A stretch of DNA of 64,000 nucleotides from Chloranthus sessilifolius (GCA_021018995.1 CM037596.1:69357367-69421366); one strand, 5' to 3'. Counted from the stretch's first letter, positions 1-11,758 are shown. Made by a program: numbers and translations. The notes: generated from the letters alone by a model not told the origin.

Positions 1-594
1 GCGAGTTACCTCACGAGGCTTTGATGAGCTCTGAACTGCACAAGGTTCCATGTCTTAACTGATCTTTGTGAGGGTGGCTTTGCCTTCGCCAGGAGGCTTT
101 CTTCTTGAATGGCGCGAGAACTGCGTGAGGAGTTCTCTTTTGACAATTGTATCCCGCGACGACTGCACGATAGCTGCGCGAGGAGTCTTCTGAAGCTCTC
201 TCTTCTCAGCTGTTCTTAGCAAACTGCGCACGGTTGAGAGAAGTCTGCTTTGAACTGCGCGAGACTGCGCGAGGTGTTCTATTCTTGAGCTTGGCGAGAG
301 CTGCGTGAGTTTATGTTTCTGAGGCTCTTCAGTCAATCATCTGCGCAAGAAGTTATTGTAGAGTCTTGGGAAGCTCAGCTGGACTGCGCGAGACTCATTT
401 TCAGGTCTGGATTCAGACTTCATCCTTCTGAGGGACTTCTGGTGTCAAAATAGGCTTTTTAGCTGGATTCCTGGTCTTATTTCACTGCTGGGTACTACCT
501 ACATAAAACACTTAACAAGGACTTATTAGTTGGCTATGGGTCTAATCAAAGGTTAAGTTAAGGGGTGAAAAGTGATACTTTTCAGGTCTTAACA
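1..594 (-). repeat. Athila-1 3' LTR, first ~0.6 kb (truncated by window)
   Basis: Direct repeat of about 11168-11758. In element sense it starts at 594 with TGTTAAGACC and runs leftward off the window, so only part of U3 is present. It is rich in CGCGAG-like words, many decayed to TGCGAG, CGTGAG or CACGAG in one copy but not the other. About 1.9 kb of this LTR should lie left of coordinate 1, judging from the complete partner copy. Confidence 0.92.
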
Positions 595-606
595 CACCCC
601 CAAACC
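595..606 (-). promoter_or_regulatory. Athila-1 polypurine tract
   Basis: On the minus strand the bases just before the LTR start read as a purine run (GGTTTGGGGGTG type), where plus-strand DNA synthesis is primed in this family. The equivalent tract occurs next to the Athila-2 LTR at 42027-42038. Confidence 0.8.
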
Positions 607-2381
607 TAATCTTTTCTAGTCCCTTAGCAAAGCTACATTAAATCTACTATAAAAATTAAAGGCCACTTTCGTAGGGAGCACGGATACATTTAGCATATGT
701 ACCAAGCCTTTTAAACGCCTAGGTGATCCCTAGTGGAGGAGTGAATTCTCTTGAGGGTTTTCAGTGAAGCCGCCCACAAACTTCTTCAATGAAACAGTTA
801 ACAAAAGTGCAATATCATCCAGTGAGCAGTCAAGGGGCAGACTTAGTTTACTCTTGCATCATTAAGCATAAAAGAAATTTAATTCATTGGTTGCACAGTA
901 ACTTAAACAGCATAAACTCTTCATGATTGCACAACATTTCCAATTACTTTACAATCACAGAAAAGTGCACTAGTGTGTGCCAACACTGAGCTTATCCTTA
1001 GGTCAAAAATTAGGTTAAGGTCATACATAATGCATTCAAGTTCAGCCCCAAAAACTTTGTAGGGCATAATCTCATAAGGGTTTTGTTGAGGGGTTCATTC
1101 TCTCACAGGCTCAAGAGCAGTTACATCCCCTAAATGGGTCTGTAAGCATGAGCATAGGCAGAGTTCTTAAGTACTGACATCATTGGCAGTTCCTCACCAT
1201 AGATTGGATAACTCTTTATCTTCACATGACAGCTCACTCAACTTTTGGATCACAAGGGCTTTTAACTGGGCTGTAATGTGGCTTATGGAGTGGGGTTGAA
1301 AGAATGGAGGGTTGAGAAGGGGTTCAAATTTGAGAAATCAATAGGTGACAGAGGTGATTCATGACTTCACCTTCTTGAATTCAGCTCCTTTCATCTTCTT
1401 TGAGATTTTCAGATTTGAAGTGTCAGTTTCTCTTCTTGATTTTAATTTTCCAATGAAAGTTCCTCTTGACTCCTCCCTTTCTTCTCTTCATTGTTATTTT
1501 TGTTTCCTTCTTGTGGAAATTTCTGATTTTTTTATTTTTTTATTTTTACTTTTCAAAAATGTCACCATGCTCCCAATTATCATACTGCCAGATTTGAGGT
1601 ATTTCTTTTCCATTGACCTACTGTTGACCATAGCTAGTCCATCTTCAACTTTTTCTCCTTTACCTTTTGAATTCTCAGAGTGAGGGTAGGCTGAAGCAGG
1701 TTCATAGGTTCAGGTTCAAGTACTCAGGTGTATTTTAAAGAAATTTAGGATTTAAAGCTCAAAAGGGGTATGGACAAGGGCAGTTACTTAAGGGTTGGTC
1801 TTATTAGGCTCAAACTGTCCAAGAGAAGGCCTTGATCCTTTCCTCAGTCTCATGAGTACTGTCAGTTGTTTCAACTTGGATTTACTAACTTCTAGTGAGC
1901 ACAGTGACTCAGTCAGTCTTTAAAACAAGAAGGGATTGCCTTGGTTACTCCTCAAAAGATGGAAAGATTTTTTATATAGGCCCAATTCTCACTGGTTATG
2001 GTCTTCTTTGAAATTTTAAGTATGTCCTCACCTTTTTCTCTCTCTACTAATTCACTAAGTGCTGATACAAGTGAGTTTCCTTGGTAATATTATCATGGAA
2101 ATGTGGAGTATTAGAAGTTTATAATGTCCAAGGTTTGCAAAAATTTTAAACTTCTTATTTTCATGATTCTTAAGTGAACAGAGGTCCATTTCCATATTGC
2201 TCAGATGAGTCTGCTGCACTTATGTTAGCTATTCCATTGGAAGGATTTGCCTGGCACACCCTCAAACCTATGAGAAGCAGTGTCCTCACTGGTTCAAAGG
2301 TGTCTGTGCAGCAGAGTTATTACAGCATAAAAGACCAGAACAAGAAACAAAGTAACTAAGAATAGAAAACTGTACAGCATA
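607..2381 (-). other. Athila-1 3' untranslated region
   Basis: No coding sequence is supported. The stretch is homologous in layout and wording to 42039-43990 of Athila-2: both contain a line about a lasting 'cctaggtgatccctagtgg' style block near the LTR, a T-rich zone and a block ending near a 'cacccccaaacctatg' type sequence. It is therefore the conserved non-coding tail between the third ORF and the polypurine tract. Short ORFs here are not shared between the two elements and were left out. Confidence 0.7.
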
Positions 2382-2823
2382 TCAGAAAAGGAAAATTTCA
2401 TTAAGATTAAAAGAAATTATAAAAACGGAGGAGGAAAGGAGAGAGGGATCAGGGGTGAGTGGGTTGAGAAGGTGGGGGAGGGGGTGGAGTGGAGGGGGCA
2501 GGGGATGGCTCTGTCTTTTGCTTCTTCTTCTGCGGCTGAAGCTCTTCCTCCTTCTCCTTGGCAAGGATTTGTAGAACCTCCTCGTATTCATCCCAGAGGG
2601 GTTGGAGGAGATCCGACTCTTAAGGTGGCGGCGGGTCCAACCACATCGGGTAAAACTTGTTAGGCAACGCATTTGGCTTGTCATCTGCCATGATTAGGAT
2701 TAGGGAAGGACTGCTAGGGTGAGAGGAGATAGGATGCGATAAAGATGAACAGGGCCTCCTTGTGTATTTAAAGGCGAGGATGGTGGAAGATGAAACAGTT
2801 GAATAACATCCAAGTCGCCGCAA
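2382..2823 (-). pseudogene. Athila-1 third-ORF remnant, downstream of integrase
   Basis: The zone occupies the position where Athila elements carry an extra (env-like) ORF. Minus-strand frames here include a start near 2690 (MADDKPNALPNK...), acidic and Lys/Glu-rich text, then a proline-rich tail. I see no signal peptide and no transmembrane segment, so I do not call it an envelope gene. It is much shorter than the third-ORF region of Athila-2 (43994-46384) and I cannot align the two confidently. It is broken, with about two interruptions. Immediately upstream is a promoter-like stretch (2763-3070). Confidence 0.5.
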
Positions 2824-3070
2824 TTAATTGAGAGTGAGTTGGGAAACGTCAAGTCCCAACAGTTAGCGTGGGAAATGACAAATGCATTAGACTCACGCAG
2901 CTGGGTAAGGGGATCACGAGATATCAGAATCGCACGATTATGGGAGTTAGAGCTGGAAGTGCGCGAGAGATTCTGCAGCATTGAAACTCGCGACAGCGAA
3001 AGAAATGGTCTATGCGAATTACGCGAGTCTTCCCAAATCACAATTTGGAATGCGCGAGGGCCTAGTGCCA
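2763..3070 (-). promoter_or_regulatory. Promoter-like stretch ahead of the Athila-1 third ORF
   Basis: Minus-strand order: several CGCGAG/TCGCGA words (about 2900-3070), then a TATA-like TTTAAATA (plus 2763-2770), then the third-ORF start about 75 bases further on. The same CGCGAG words crowd the U3 of this element's LTR (about 10990-11560) upstream of its own TATA box. Promoter function is inferred. Confidence 0.45.
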
Positions 3071-3372
3071 AACAGGGGCACTATAGTTAGTGCAGCCTAC
3101 TCATCACAAATATTCACATAATATGCATTCAAATTCGAAAATCAACAATTCACAGAAGAAGAAGAATAAATCATACCAATCCCACATAAACTCTATCAAG
3201 CTCAACAATATCAAACTCCACATAACCCCTAAAATTTCCTAGAACTTAAGGTAGAAACAAAAGTAGTATACTACAACATGGACACAACTGCGGGTCAGGT
3301 AGATGTAGGGGTCCCATGAAAATGAATAGTGGTTATAGGATCAGCAGGTTGTTCAATGCAAGGCTTAAGCCG

Positions 3373-4399
3373 CTAACCATTCACTTTGAAGGTCCTCCCA
3401 GATTTGGGATCCTTGACTTCCACAGCACCAGATGGGGAAACATTCAAGACAACATAGGGACCTTCCCATCTGGATTTTAATTTGCCAGGAAAGAATTTTA
3501 GTTTGGAGTTGAATAACCAAACCTTAACACCCGATTTGAAGCTTTTTCTCAGCAAGCCCTTGTCAAATAAAGCTTTAGCCCGTTCCTTGTAGATCCTGGC
3601 ATTGGTGTAAGCATCCATCCTCAGCTCCTCCAATTCCGACTGCTGTAATGACCTGTGATGACCAGCAGGAGTTAGGTCCATGTTCAAATTCTTAATGGCC
3701 CAATAGGCCCTATGTTCTAACTCTACTGGGAGATGGCAGGCCTTGCCATAGACCAGTCTGAATGGGGACATTCCAATGGGAGTCTTATAGGCAGTCCTAT
3801 AGGCCCACAGTGCATCATCCAGTTTCTCAGCCCAATCTTTCCTATCAGTCCTAACTGTTTTCTCAAGGATGTGCTTGATCTCCCTATTAGAAATTTCAAC
3901 TTGCCCACTTGTTTGTGGGTGGCAGGGAGTAGCAATCCTATGGGTCACAGAATATTTCTTGAGCAAGCTCTCGAAATTTCTGTTGCAGAAATGGCTACCC
4001 CCATCACTGATAATAGCTCTAGGGGGTTCCAAATCTTGAGAAAATGTTGTGCTTTACAAATCTGAGGACCACCTGGCTATCATTGGTTCTTGTGGCAATG
4101 GCTTCTACCCATTTGGAAACATAGTCCACTGCCACTAAGATGAAATGGTAACCATTAGAGGGAGGAAAGGGGCCCATGCAGTCAATTCCCCATACATCAA
4201 ACAGTTATACAACAAGGATGGGTTGTAAAGGCATTGAATTTCTTTTGGACAGCCCTCCAAATTTCTGACATCTCTCACATGCCTTGCAGTGTGTGTATGC
4301 ATCCTTGAATAAGGATGGCCAGTAAAAACCACACTGTAGGGCCTTGTCAGCTATTTTTCTCCCACTAAAGTGGCCTCCACAGGCATTTTCATGGCACAT
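3373..4399 (-). pseudogene. Athila-1 integrase region
   Basis: Integrase inserts the element's DNA copy into the chromosome. In minus order the region shows the HHCC zinc-binding module (H..H and CKACERC, about 4205-4399), the catalytic core with the ISDGG and [11 protein letters not shown] blocks, and the C-terminal strand-rich part (WEGPYVV...GAVEV) ending near 3373. The 219-residue frame 3373-4032 is open; the region as a whole is broken in about two places. It is closely similar to the open integrase of Athila-2 (46971-48203), which identifies the lineage. The gap between 3373 and the third-ORF zone holds no other coding sequence. Confidence 0.9.
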
Positions 4400-4477
4400 G
4401 GCTAGAATACTGGGGATATCACTTTCGGGAACACATCTTCGGATGATCTGGTCGGCACAGTACTTGTATAGGATAGG

Positions 4478-5787
4478 TTACTCCCAGAAAAAATACTTGA
4501 CCCTTGAGAAGAACATGTCTTTATCCGTTTTGGTCCAGTGGGGAGGAACCTTTCCTATAACTAGATAATTGACAATGTGTGAAAACCAAGGGACTAAGGA
4601 TTGGATGGCAAATAATTGCTCATCAGGGAAGGCATCATTTGTAGGGCCATCCAGGCATTTCTCCAAGATAATTTTGGACAAGTGGTCAGCCACCACATTC
4701 TCCACACCCTTTTTGTCCTTGATTTCAATGTCAAACTCCTGTAGCAGGAGTATCCATCTAATCAGCCTAGGCTTAGCATCTCTCTTGGACAGTAGGTACT
4801 TTAATGCCGAATGGTCAGTGAAGATTACAGTTTTAGATCCTAGTAGGTCGGCTCTAAATTTGTCAATAGCGTAAACCACTGCTAGAAGCTCTTTCTCAGT
4901 TGTGGTATAGTTCAGCTAAGCTTCAGCAAGTGATTTGCTGATATAAGCAATGACCACAGGTAGTTTATCTTTTCTTTGGCCCAAAACAGCACCTAATGCC
5001 AAGTCTGATGCATCACACATCAGCTCAAAAGGTAGGGTATAGTCAGTGTTTGATGTACAGAGCGGTGAGGCAGATTTTCAATGTTTCAAAAGCCTTTCGA
5101 CATTCGAGAGAAAAGTCAAAGGGCACATCCTGGCAGAGCAGGTGGCACAATGGCTTAGCAATTTTGCTGAAGTCCTTGATGAACCTCCTATAAAATCCCA
5201 CATGCCCCAGGAAAGATCTGATTTGCTTGACTATTTTCGGAGGGGGCAAATTGGCAATGAGGTCCACTTTGGCCTTGTCTACCTCAAGCCCTTCTTTAGA
5301 GACGACATGGCCCAACACAAGGCCTTGTGTTACCATGAAGTGGCACGTTTCCTAGCTTAAAACCAAATTGGTTTCCTCACATCTTTACAAAACTAGGCTG
5401 AGGTGTTGTAGACACTGGCCAAAGTTGTCCCCATAGACAGAAAAATCATCCATAAAAATCTCCAAAAACTTGTCAATCATATCAGAGAAAATGGCATACA
5501 TACACCTCTGAAAAGTGGCTAGCACATTACAAAGTCCAAAAGGCATCCTTACATAAGCAAAGGTGCCAAAGGGAGTAAAGGTGGTTTCTCTTGGTCTTAA
5601 GGATTTGGTTGTACCCATCAAGAAAACAGTAAAAAGCTTTTCTAGCCAATTTGTCCAAAATTTGATTAATGAAGGGGAGTGGGAAATGGTCCTTTCTTGT
5701 TTTAGAGTTGAGCTTCCTATAATCAATGCACACTCTCCAGCCAGTGGTTGCCCTGGCTGGCCTCAACTCTCCAGTTTGCCATCTTAA
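4478..5787 (-). pseudogene. Athila-1 reverse transcriptase and RNase H region
   Basis: The enzyme copies the element RNA into DNA and removes the RNA strand. Seen in minus order: WRVCIDYRKLN and FPLPFINQILD (RT fingers and palm, 5527-5766), the catalytic box FMDDFSVYG (5385-5726), the connection (LGHVVSKEGLEVD...QIRSFLGHVGFYRRFIKDF, 5043-5336), then RNase H (DHSALKYLLSKRDAKPRLIRW...VADHLSKI, 4478-4879). This is a single RNase H as in Athila, unlike the doubled one in Tat-4. The region is broken into about four frames. Confidence 0.9.
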
Positions 5788-5927
5788 TCATTTATGTTAG
5801 ATTTCTTGGGCACCACCTGGATAGGTGCCACCCAATGAGAATCAGAGATGGGGTAAATCACCCCTGCATCTAACAATTTAATGATTTCCTTAAGGACCAC
5901 TTCCTGCATGTGAGGATTTAACTTCCT

Positions 5928-7361
5928 TTACATTTCCCTGGAGGGTAGTGCTCCCTCCTCAAGATGAATCCTATGCATGCAGATTGATGCATCTATTCCT
6001 CCCAGATCAGCAATGGTCCAACCAATTGCCTTCTTGTGCTTCCTCAAAACTGTTAGTAATTCCTCTTCCTGCTCATTGGAAACGGAGGAAGAGATAATCA
6101 CAGGAAGCTTATAACCTTTCTCAAGGAAGGCATATTTTAATGTTTCTGGAAGCTTCTTGAGTTCCAGATCAGGGGCTTGTTGGGCGGACGGCAAAATTGG
6201 TGCATTGGAGGTTGGAGAAAGAGGTAGCAATGTAGGTTTCCAACTAGAATGCTGCACTGAGCCCACAGAAAACTTCGATATGGTCATGTCTTTTGATCCC
6301 CCATCTGAGCTCTCTTCCTCCACCATGTCCCAAATTTTAACTAAATTCCTTACAATGTTGCCCCACTCCAACAGAGTGGGCGATTCCTCTTCCACAATTT
6401 CCTCTAGTACATCCACTGCAAAGCTCTCCTCATTGTCCATCTGAGTGTACTTTTTTGTTGTACATTCAAATTTTCAATTTCATATGTCCAAAAGTTACCT
6501 CCATTACTCCGACATTGGATGCGTGCATTGGCGATGGCCAAGAAAGGCGCCTAATATAATGAGTATGGGATTTGGGCTATTGCTGCACCCCATGTCCAAA
6601 ACTAAGAAGTCAGCAGGGTAGAAAAACTTATCCACTCCCACCAAGACATCCTCAACCATTCCCAGAGGTTTCCTCTCAGATCTATCAGCCATCATTAGCA
6701 CAATGGGGGTAGCTTTCAGCTCCCCCAAACCTAGTTGCAGATATACACTGTATGGCAACAGGTTAACACTGGCTCCAAGGTCTAAAAGGGCTTTTCCAAT
6801 TGTATGGTCTCCAATTACGCAGGGAATAGTGGGTATCCCTGGATCTTGCAACTTCTCAGGCATTGATATGTTAAATACAGAATTCACTGTATCAGTTGCA
6901 AAGACCTTTTTGGACACATGGCCTCTAGCCTTTCTCTTTTGGGTGCAGAGGTCTTTCAGGAACTTTGCATAGGCTGAGACTTGTTTAATTGCCTCAAGCA
7001 GGGGTAAATTGATTTTCACCTGCCTGAAGGTCTCCATCATTTCCTCCATCTGGGCATTCCCTTTATCAAAAGGGATAGGACCATCCAAAGCCTGAGGAAA
7101 TGGCAGCTGAGGTTCTGCTGGTTCCTCAGCTGCTAGCCCATGACTAAACTTCTGTTTCTTTCTTTTTTCATGTTTTTCTCCCTGCTGCGGCTCAACTACA
7201 GCCTCATTATTTTTCTCCTGCTGCAAGGTGGCAGGCACTTCTTGGCTTTGTGGTCCCACAACTTCTCTATCATGATCATTTGCATCATCTGTGGAAATTG
7301 CCCTTGCTGGTCTGTTACCCATCTGGTTGTCTACCATCAAACTTTGAGGAAGCTTCCTCAA
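5928..7361 (-). pseudogene. Athila-1 aspartic protease and linker region
   Basis: Protease cuts the Gag-Pol polyprotein. The 285-residue frame 6504-7361 has a charged N-terminal part, the Athila-typical block FDKGNAQMEEMMETFRQVKINLP (in pieces around residues 98-120), and the active-site loop LLDLGASVNLLPYSVY near residue 195, which in Athila elements reads DLGA. The 170-residue frame 5928-6440 is the acidic linker to reverse transcriptase (ends HRIHLEEGALPSREM). Closely related frames occur in Athila-2 at 39527-40180 (plus) and 50135-50800 (minus). Confidence 0.88.
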
Positions 7362-8925
7362 TTAAAAACTGACCCTTGGGGTTAGCAATTTGCTGGCAGG
7401 GCAATCTTCCTTCATCTCTCCTAGCCAAGGCTTTTGACATTTGGCTCATCTGCTCTTTCATTTTCTGGAGGCTCTGACCATGAGAGTCCATAGTCTGAGC
7501 CAAGGAACCCAGGTTTTGCAGTGAGGTCAAGACCTAGTCCTCGAAAGAAGTATTTCTAGGTTGAGAAGGGGGTAAGACCAACTGATTTTGTTGCTGATGG
7601 GGCTGCTGATGGTGCTGGAAGGTATTCCTAGGGGCATTCCCTTGATTGAACTGCTGTTGTGGCCTTTGTGGTAAGGCCAACATCTTTTGCGGCTGCATGT
7701 AGTTGTCTTGCCTCCACCTCAGATTTGGGTGGTCTCTCCATTGGTAACCAGCATTTTGGTGCTGGTATCCACATGGCTGCCTATTGTAGCACCTAGATTG
7801 TTGATGGACATAAGATTGAGCAGCAGCAGCATGTTCCAAAACCAATTCAGGAAATTACCCTGCAGATGGACATTCCTCCACTGTGTGCTGTGGGGACTAG
7901 CATATCAGACATGTCTCCGCCACATGAGCAACCCTTCTGGGTTGCATCACAGTCAATAATTTTTCAAACTTCATAGAGAGGTTTGCCATCTGCAGCTGCA
8001 AGTCATTGTTCCTAGACACCTTATAAACTTTTCCTCTTGATCCAGCAACAGGCCCCACCTTTGACTCAGATTCCTGACTAGTTCTTGCCAGGGATGGCTT
8101 TTGAAAAGCATTCTCACTAATCACCTCAAACAATTCTCATGCCTCCTCAGCAGTCTTGTGCATGTAGGATCCACCACAAGAGGCATCGACCATATCTCTA
8201 TTTTTCTCATCAACCCCATTGTAGAAGATTTGTACAAGCTACCACTCTGGGATCTTGTGGTGGGGGCATTGTTTGAGCATCTCTTTAAACCTATCCCAGG
8301 ACTGGTTAAAATCCTCAGTTGGGGATTGAGCAAACGTAAGAATCTCTGTCCTCAACTGGCTAGTTTTGGTCTCAAGGAAGAACATAGTTAGGAACTTGGT
8401 CTGCAGGTCTTTCCATGAAGCAATGCTATTGTTGGGAAGAGTGGTCAGCCAGGTACTGGCCCTATCCTTCAGAGAGAAGGGAAAGAGTCTGAGCCTAGTA
8501 GCCTCAGGTCCCAAACCAGTGATATTAAAAGTGGTGCACAAGGCCGAGAACTGGTCAATATGCTTGTAAGGGTCCTCTTTGCTAAGCCCATGGGAAGCTG
8601 GCAGCATCTGGATGATTGAAGTTTTTATCTCATAGTTCCCCTGAACATGAGGGAATTGAATGCTAAAAGGGGAGTTATAGTCATCCGGAGCATTCAACTC
8701 CTTGAGGGTTCTGGGTTGTTCTTCACCCATAATTGCTGTCACAGATTCACTTGGGGGCTCTCCTGTGGTGTGCCTGTCTCTTCTAAGTCTCCTTCCCCTC
8801 TCTAACTCAGGGTTAAGAGGCTCTAAAGCAGGGCCGAGGGATCTCCTCCCTAGCATACAAGCACACCAACAGCAAGGAAAGCTTCTTGCAGGCACATTGC
8901 AAAAGAATAATTGTACAACTAACAA
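7315..8925 (-). pseudogene. Athila-1 gag
   Basis: Gag forms the particle that packages element RNA. In minus order: a leader with Arg-rich text, then the retrotransposon Gag core (8239-8925: IQMLPASHGLSKEDP, KHIDQFSALC, LRLFPFSLKDRASTWL), a mid-part ending in a knuckle-like CLIC segment (7897-8133), a Gln-rich spacer with many QQ runs (7534-7845), and a coiled-coil-like segment (QKMKEQMSQMSKALARRDEG, 7315-7530). The same order is present in Athila-2 gag at 37831-39280. About four breaks separate the frames. Confidence 0.9.
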
Positions 8926-9200
8926 ATTTATCTAACTAGTTTACAGCTATTCAAAGAATACATTTAAAACTATCCTAGATACTGCTAGAAAATTTTTTAA
9001 GAAAGATAGACAGAGCTTTAAAAGTCAGAGAGTTTGCAAACAGAGGTAGCTAAACTCCAATTGCAAATTCAACTACCCTTCCGCTTTCATTGCCTAGATC
9101 TCAGTAAAAAGATTCAAAATTATGTCAGCAGTATCAATTATTCACATGTGCAAAGAATACTAAGAATACAAAAACTAAGGGTCTACTAATAGATCATCTC
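8926..9200 (-). other. Athila-1 leader between primer site and gag
   Basis: Non-coding 5' leader. I see no further feature in it. Confidence 0.6.
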
Positions 9201-9218
9201 TCCCCGGCAACGGTGCCA
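9201..9218 (-). promoter_or_regulatory. Athila-1 primer-binding site (tRNA-Asp type)
   Basis: Minus strand TGGCACCGTTGCCGGGGA, one base from TGGCGCCGTTGCCGGGGA, which is complementary to the 3' end of plant tRNA-Asp, the usual Athila primer. It lies 6 bases from the LTR end at 9225, which fixes that boundary. Confidence 0.85.
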
Positions 9219-9710
9219 AAAACTTGTTGGCGGACTTCTGAGTGTGTGCTTACTTTATTGGTTGGTGATGAAAGTCAGTTAAAAATCAAAGAAGAGTAAA
9301 ACAGGGGATGGAATCAGCACAACTAAGAAATCCTAGACCTGCAAGATACAGGGTCCATTGTAGCAAGTTTTGATAAGTAAGAGTTTGTCCCACAGGGAAA
9401 GGTGATCTACAGCTCCAAAGAAGCCATCTCTAGTAGTCCCTCAAGATCTTACTACAGATCTGGCAGTCATAAAAGGAGGGGAGTTTAAGGTCACTTATTC
9501 TAAGTATTCTAATGTCTAAACTACAGAAAGGGTTGAGAGGATGGATGGAGTGTAGAAAATAAATATAAAAGGGTGAGAAGTATGTTATTGAGCCCAGATC
9601 AGAGGAGTTTTGTAACTCAGATTCAGATCTGATGCTATAGAAATCCTGTCTAGTGGCTACATTATCACCACTGAGGAGAAAGGATCCAACCCATCACTCT
9701 GCCATGATTC

Positions 9711-10356
9711 CACCCTTAAGGCTATAACCTGTCCACTCAAATGGTCACAGATTATCCCATAGGGGAACCACTATCCAGGGATGGGTCAAAACATAACCAG
9801 TAAATCATTGCAGGCACTATTTCATCCAGGCTACCAGCTCAAGAATCCATAAGGAACCTCAACCTCTAAAGCTCTATATGTGGGGCTAAGGCTGTATAGG
9901 ACCATGATAGCCCAGACACATAGAACCTGCAAGAGATTGAGTACAACCTTCGATCTAGCTGTCCATTGCTTGAGTGAGGCTACAATGGTCCAGTCACCAG
10001 CCTACAATCTCTATAACCAGATCAGATCCAACATCTGATGGGGGATCTATACAAATATAGGGGAGTCTGCCTCTGTACAATGTCCCACCAGGCTTCTACA
10101 AGCTCAGGCGTAAAGAAGAAGGATCCATCTTGGATCGGTGGATTAGAATCACCTTAAGGCTATAATCTGTCCACTTAAATGGTCACAAACTATCCCAGAG
10201 GTTATCCTCCTCACGGAGCCCAAGACAAAATAAGAATATCGCTGCTACCACCATGGTCACAAGGCTACCAGCTCAAGCTCCCATGGGGATTTCAGATCTA
10301 GTGGGTCCTGTGGTGGGGCTAAGGCTGTATAGGACCATGATAGCCCAGACACACAG
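9711..10356 (-). repeat. Internal duplication within the Athila-1 LTR
   Basis: Blocks at 9711-9760 (AAGGCTATAACCTGTCCACT...) and 9882-9925 (GGGGCTAAGGCTGTATAGG...) recur in the same order at about 10148-10200 and 10311-10356, an offset of roughly 430-437 bases. The spacer is less well kept but includes GGCTACCAGCTCAAG in both. This is an imperfect direct duplication of about 220 bases or more inside R/U5. Confidence 0.75.
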
Positions 10357-10720
10357 GTCACTTGGATCTAAGTGGCCCTTAGAATCAGTCCTCCATTGCC
10401 TTGAAACACAGCCAAAGCAATGGCGGATCACAAGGCAGCAGCCTTGCACAGAGCATCTCACACATAAACACAAATCCCACAAAGTACAGATCCTATTACA
10501 GAACTTCCATTAATCTAGTTCAAAATACATACAAAGACATAGCCAGCATGTGTTGGACTATTGAGAGAAGGAAAAAGAAAAATAAAACTACTTACAACTA
10601 CAAAAAGAAAAACTAAACGATCTCAGATCCGGTCTCTCAGAAATGAGATGGGTTCCTAGCTATTCCAGGATGTAGAAAGAAAAGAAAGTCTAAGCTCTCC
10701 AAACCTAAGCTAAGTGTGGG

Positions 10721-10729
10721 TATTTATAG
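10721..10729 (-). promoter_or_regulatory. Athila-1 LTR TATA box
   Basis: CTATAAATA on the minus strand, about 1.03 kb downstream of the LTR start, just downstream of the CGCGAG-rich U3. It is the likely core promoter for the genomic RNA. Confidence 0.65.
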
Positions 10730-11758
10730 CAGTGGTGTGGCGGTGCATTAGGGTTAGGAAACCCTAATTTTAACGATGCCATGTGGCCGAATAGTGATCC
10801 TTCGATGCCTTGGGACGCGTGCTCGGAGATTTGAGTGTGGGAGTGCGTACCCTAATCACTGGAAATTCCCAAAAAGTCCTCAGCTGAAGAGATGGAAGTT
10901 TGAGGTTCAGAGCTTTGCTAGGTAGCCATTATTTCCTAGACTTGTCACGTGGTAGCTTTTGTTCTTCACTAGGATGATTTGAAATTGAAGCTTCCGCCTT
11001 CGCGAGGTTGGCTTGGTTTGCTCTTCAGGCAGTCGCGAGGTGGAGTGGACATCAGAGCCTCAGATGTCGCGAGGTTGGAGCTTAAGCACTCGCGAGGTTA
11101 ATCTTCGCAAGGATAGATTTGAATAGCGCAAGAACTTCGCGAGCACTTATCCTCACTGGGCTTCGCGAGTTACCTCGCAAGGCTTTGATGAGTTCTGAAC
11201 TGTGCGAGGTTCCATGTCTTAACTGATCTTCGCGAGGGTGGCTTTGCCTTGGCAAGGACGCTTTCTTCTTGAATGGTGCAAGAACTGCACGAGGAGTTCT
11301 CTTCTGATAATTGCATCCCGCGGCGACTGCACGACAGCTGCACGAGGAGTCTTCTGAAGCTCTCTCTTCTCAGCCATTCTGAGTGAACTGTGCGCGGTTG
11401 AGAGAAGTCTGCTTTGAACTGTGCGAGACTGTGCGAGGTGTTCTATTCTTGAGCTTCGCGAGAGCTATGCGAGTTTATGTTTCTGAGGCTCTTCAGTTAA
11501 TCATCTGCGCGAGAAGTTATTGTAGAGTCTTGGGAAGCTCAGCTGGACTGTGCGAGGATCATTTTCAGGTATGGATTCAAACTTCATCCTTCTGAGAGAC
11601 TTCTGGTGCCAAAACAGGCTTTTTAGCAGGATTCCTGGCCTTATTTCACTGCTGGGTACTACCTACATAAAACATTTAACAAGGACTTATTAGGTGGCTA
11701 TGGGTCTAATCAAAGGTTAAGTTAAGGGGTGAAAAGTGGTACTTTGCAGGTCTTAACA

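Larger units (their letters stand above)
1..11758 (-). mobile_element. Athila-1, Athila-type Ty3/Gypsy LTR retrotransposon (left end off window)
   Basis: Read on the minus strand this is a full-length-like element: LTR (9225-11758), primer site, gag, protease, reverse transcriptase, RNase H, integrase, a short third-ORF zone, polypurine tract and the start of the second LTR (1-594). LTR starts at 11758 and at 594 share the tip TGTTAAGACC. The coding part is broken in roughly ten places, so it is a fossil. By eye the two LTR copies differ by several percent, mostly CG to TG or CA changes, which fits an insertion a few million years old that was heavily methylated. It sits in the gag of Tat-A1. 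The flanking bases at 11759-11763 are one half of the expected target duplication; the other half lies left of the window. Confidence 0.93.
9225..11758 (-). repeat. Athila-1 5' LTR (complete, ~2.5 kb)
   Basis: Starts TGTTAAGACC at 11758 and ends CCGCCAACA at 9225 in element sense, next to the primer site. A TATA box (CTATAAATA, plus 10721-10729) divides a U3 of about 1 kb, dense in CGCGAG words between about 10990 and 11560, from a long R/U5. The R/U5 contains an internal duplication (about 9711-9925 against 10148-10356). The left partner copy is 1-594. Confidence 0.93.

Noticed and set aside
607-2359. Short ORFs in the Athila-1 tail (for example 1345-1683 plus)
   Set aside because: They are not shared with the parallel tail of Athila-2 and have no recognisable domain.
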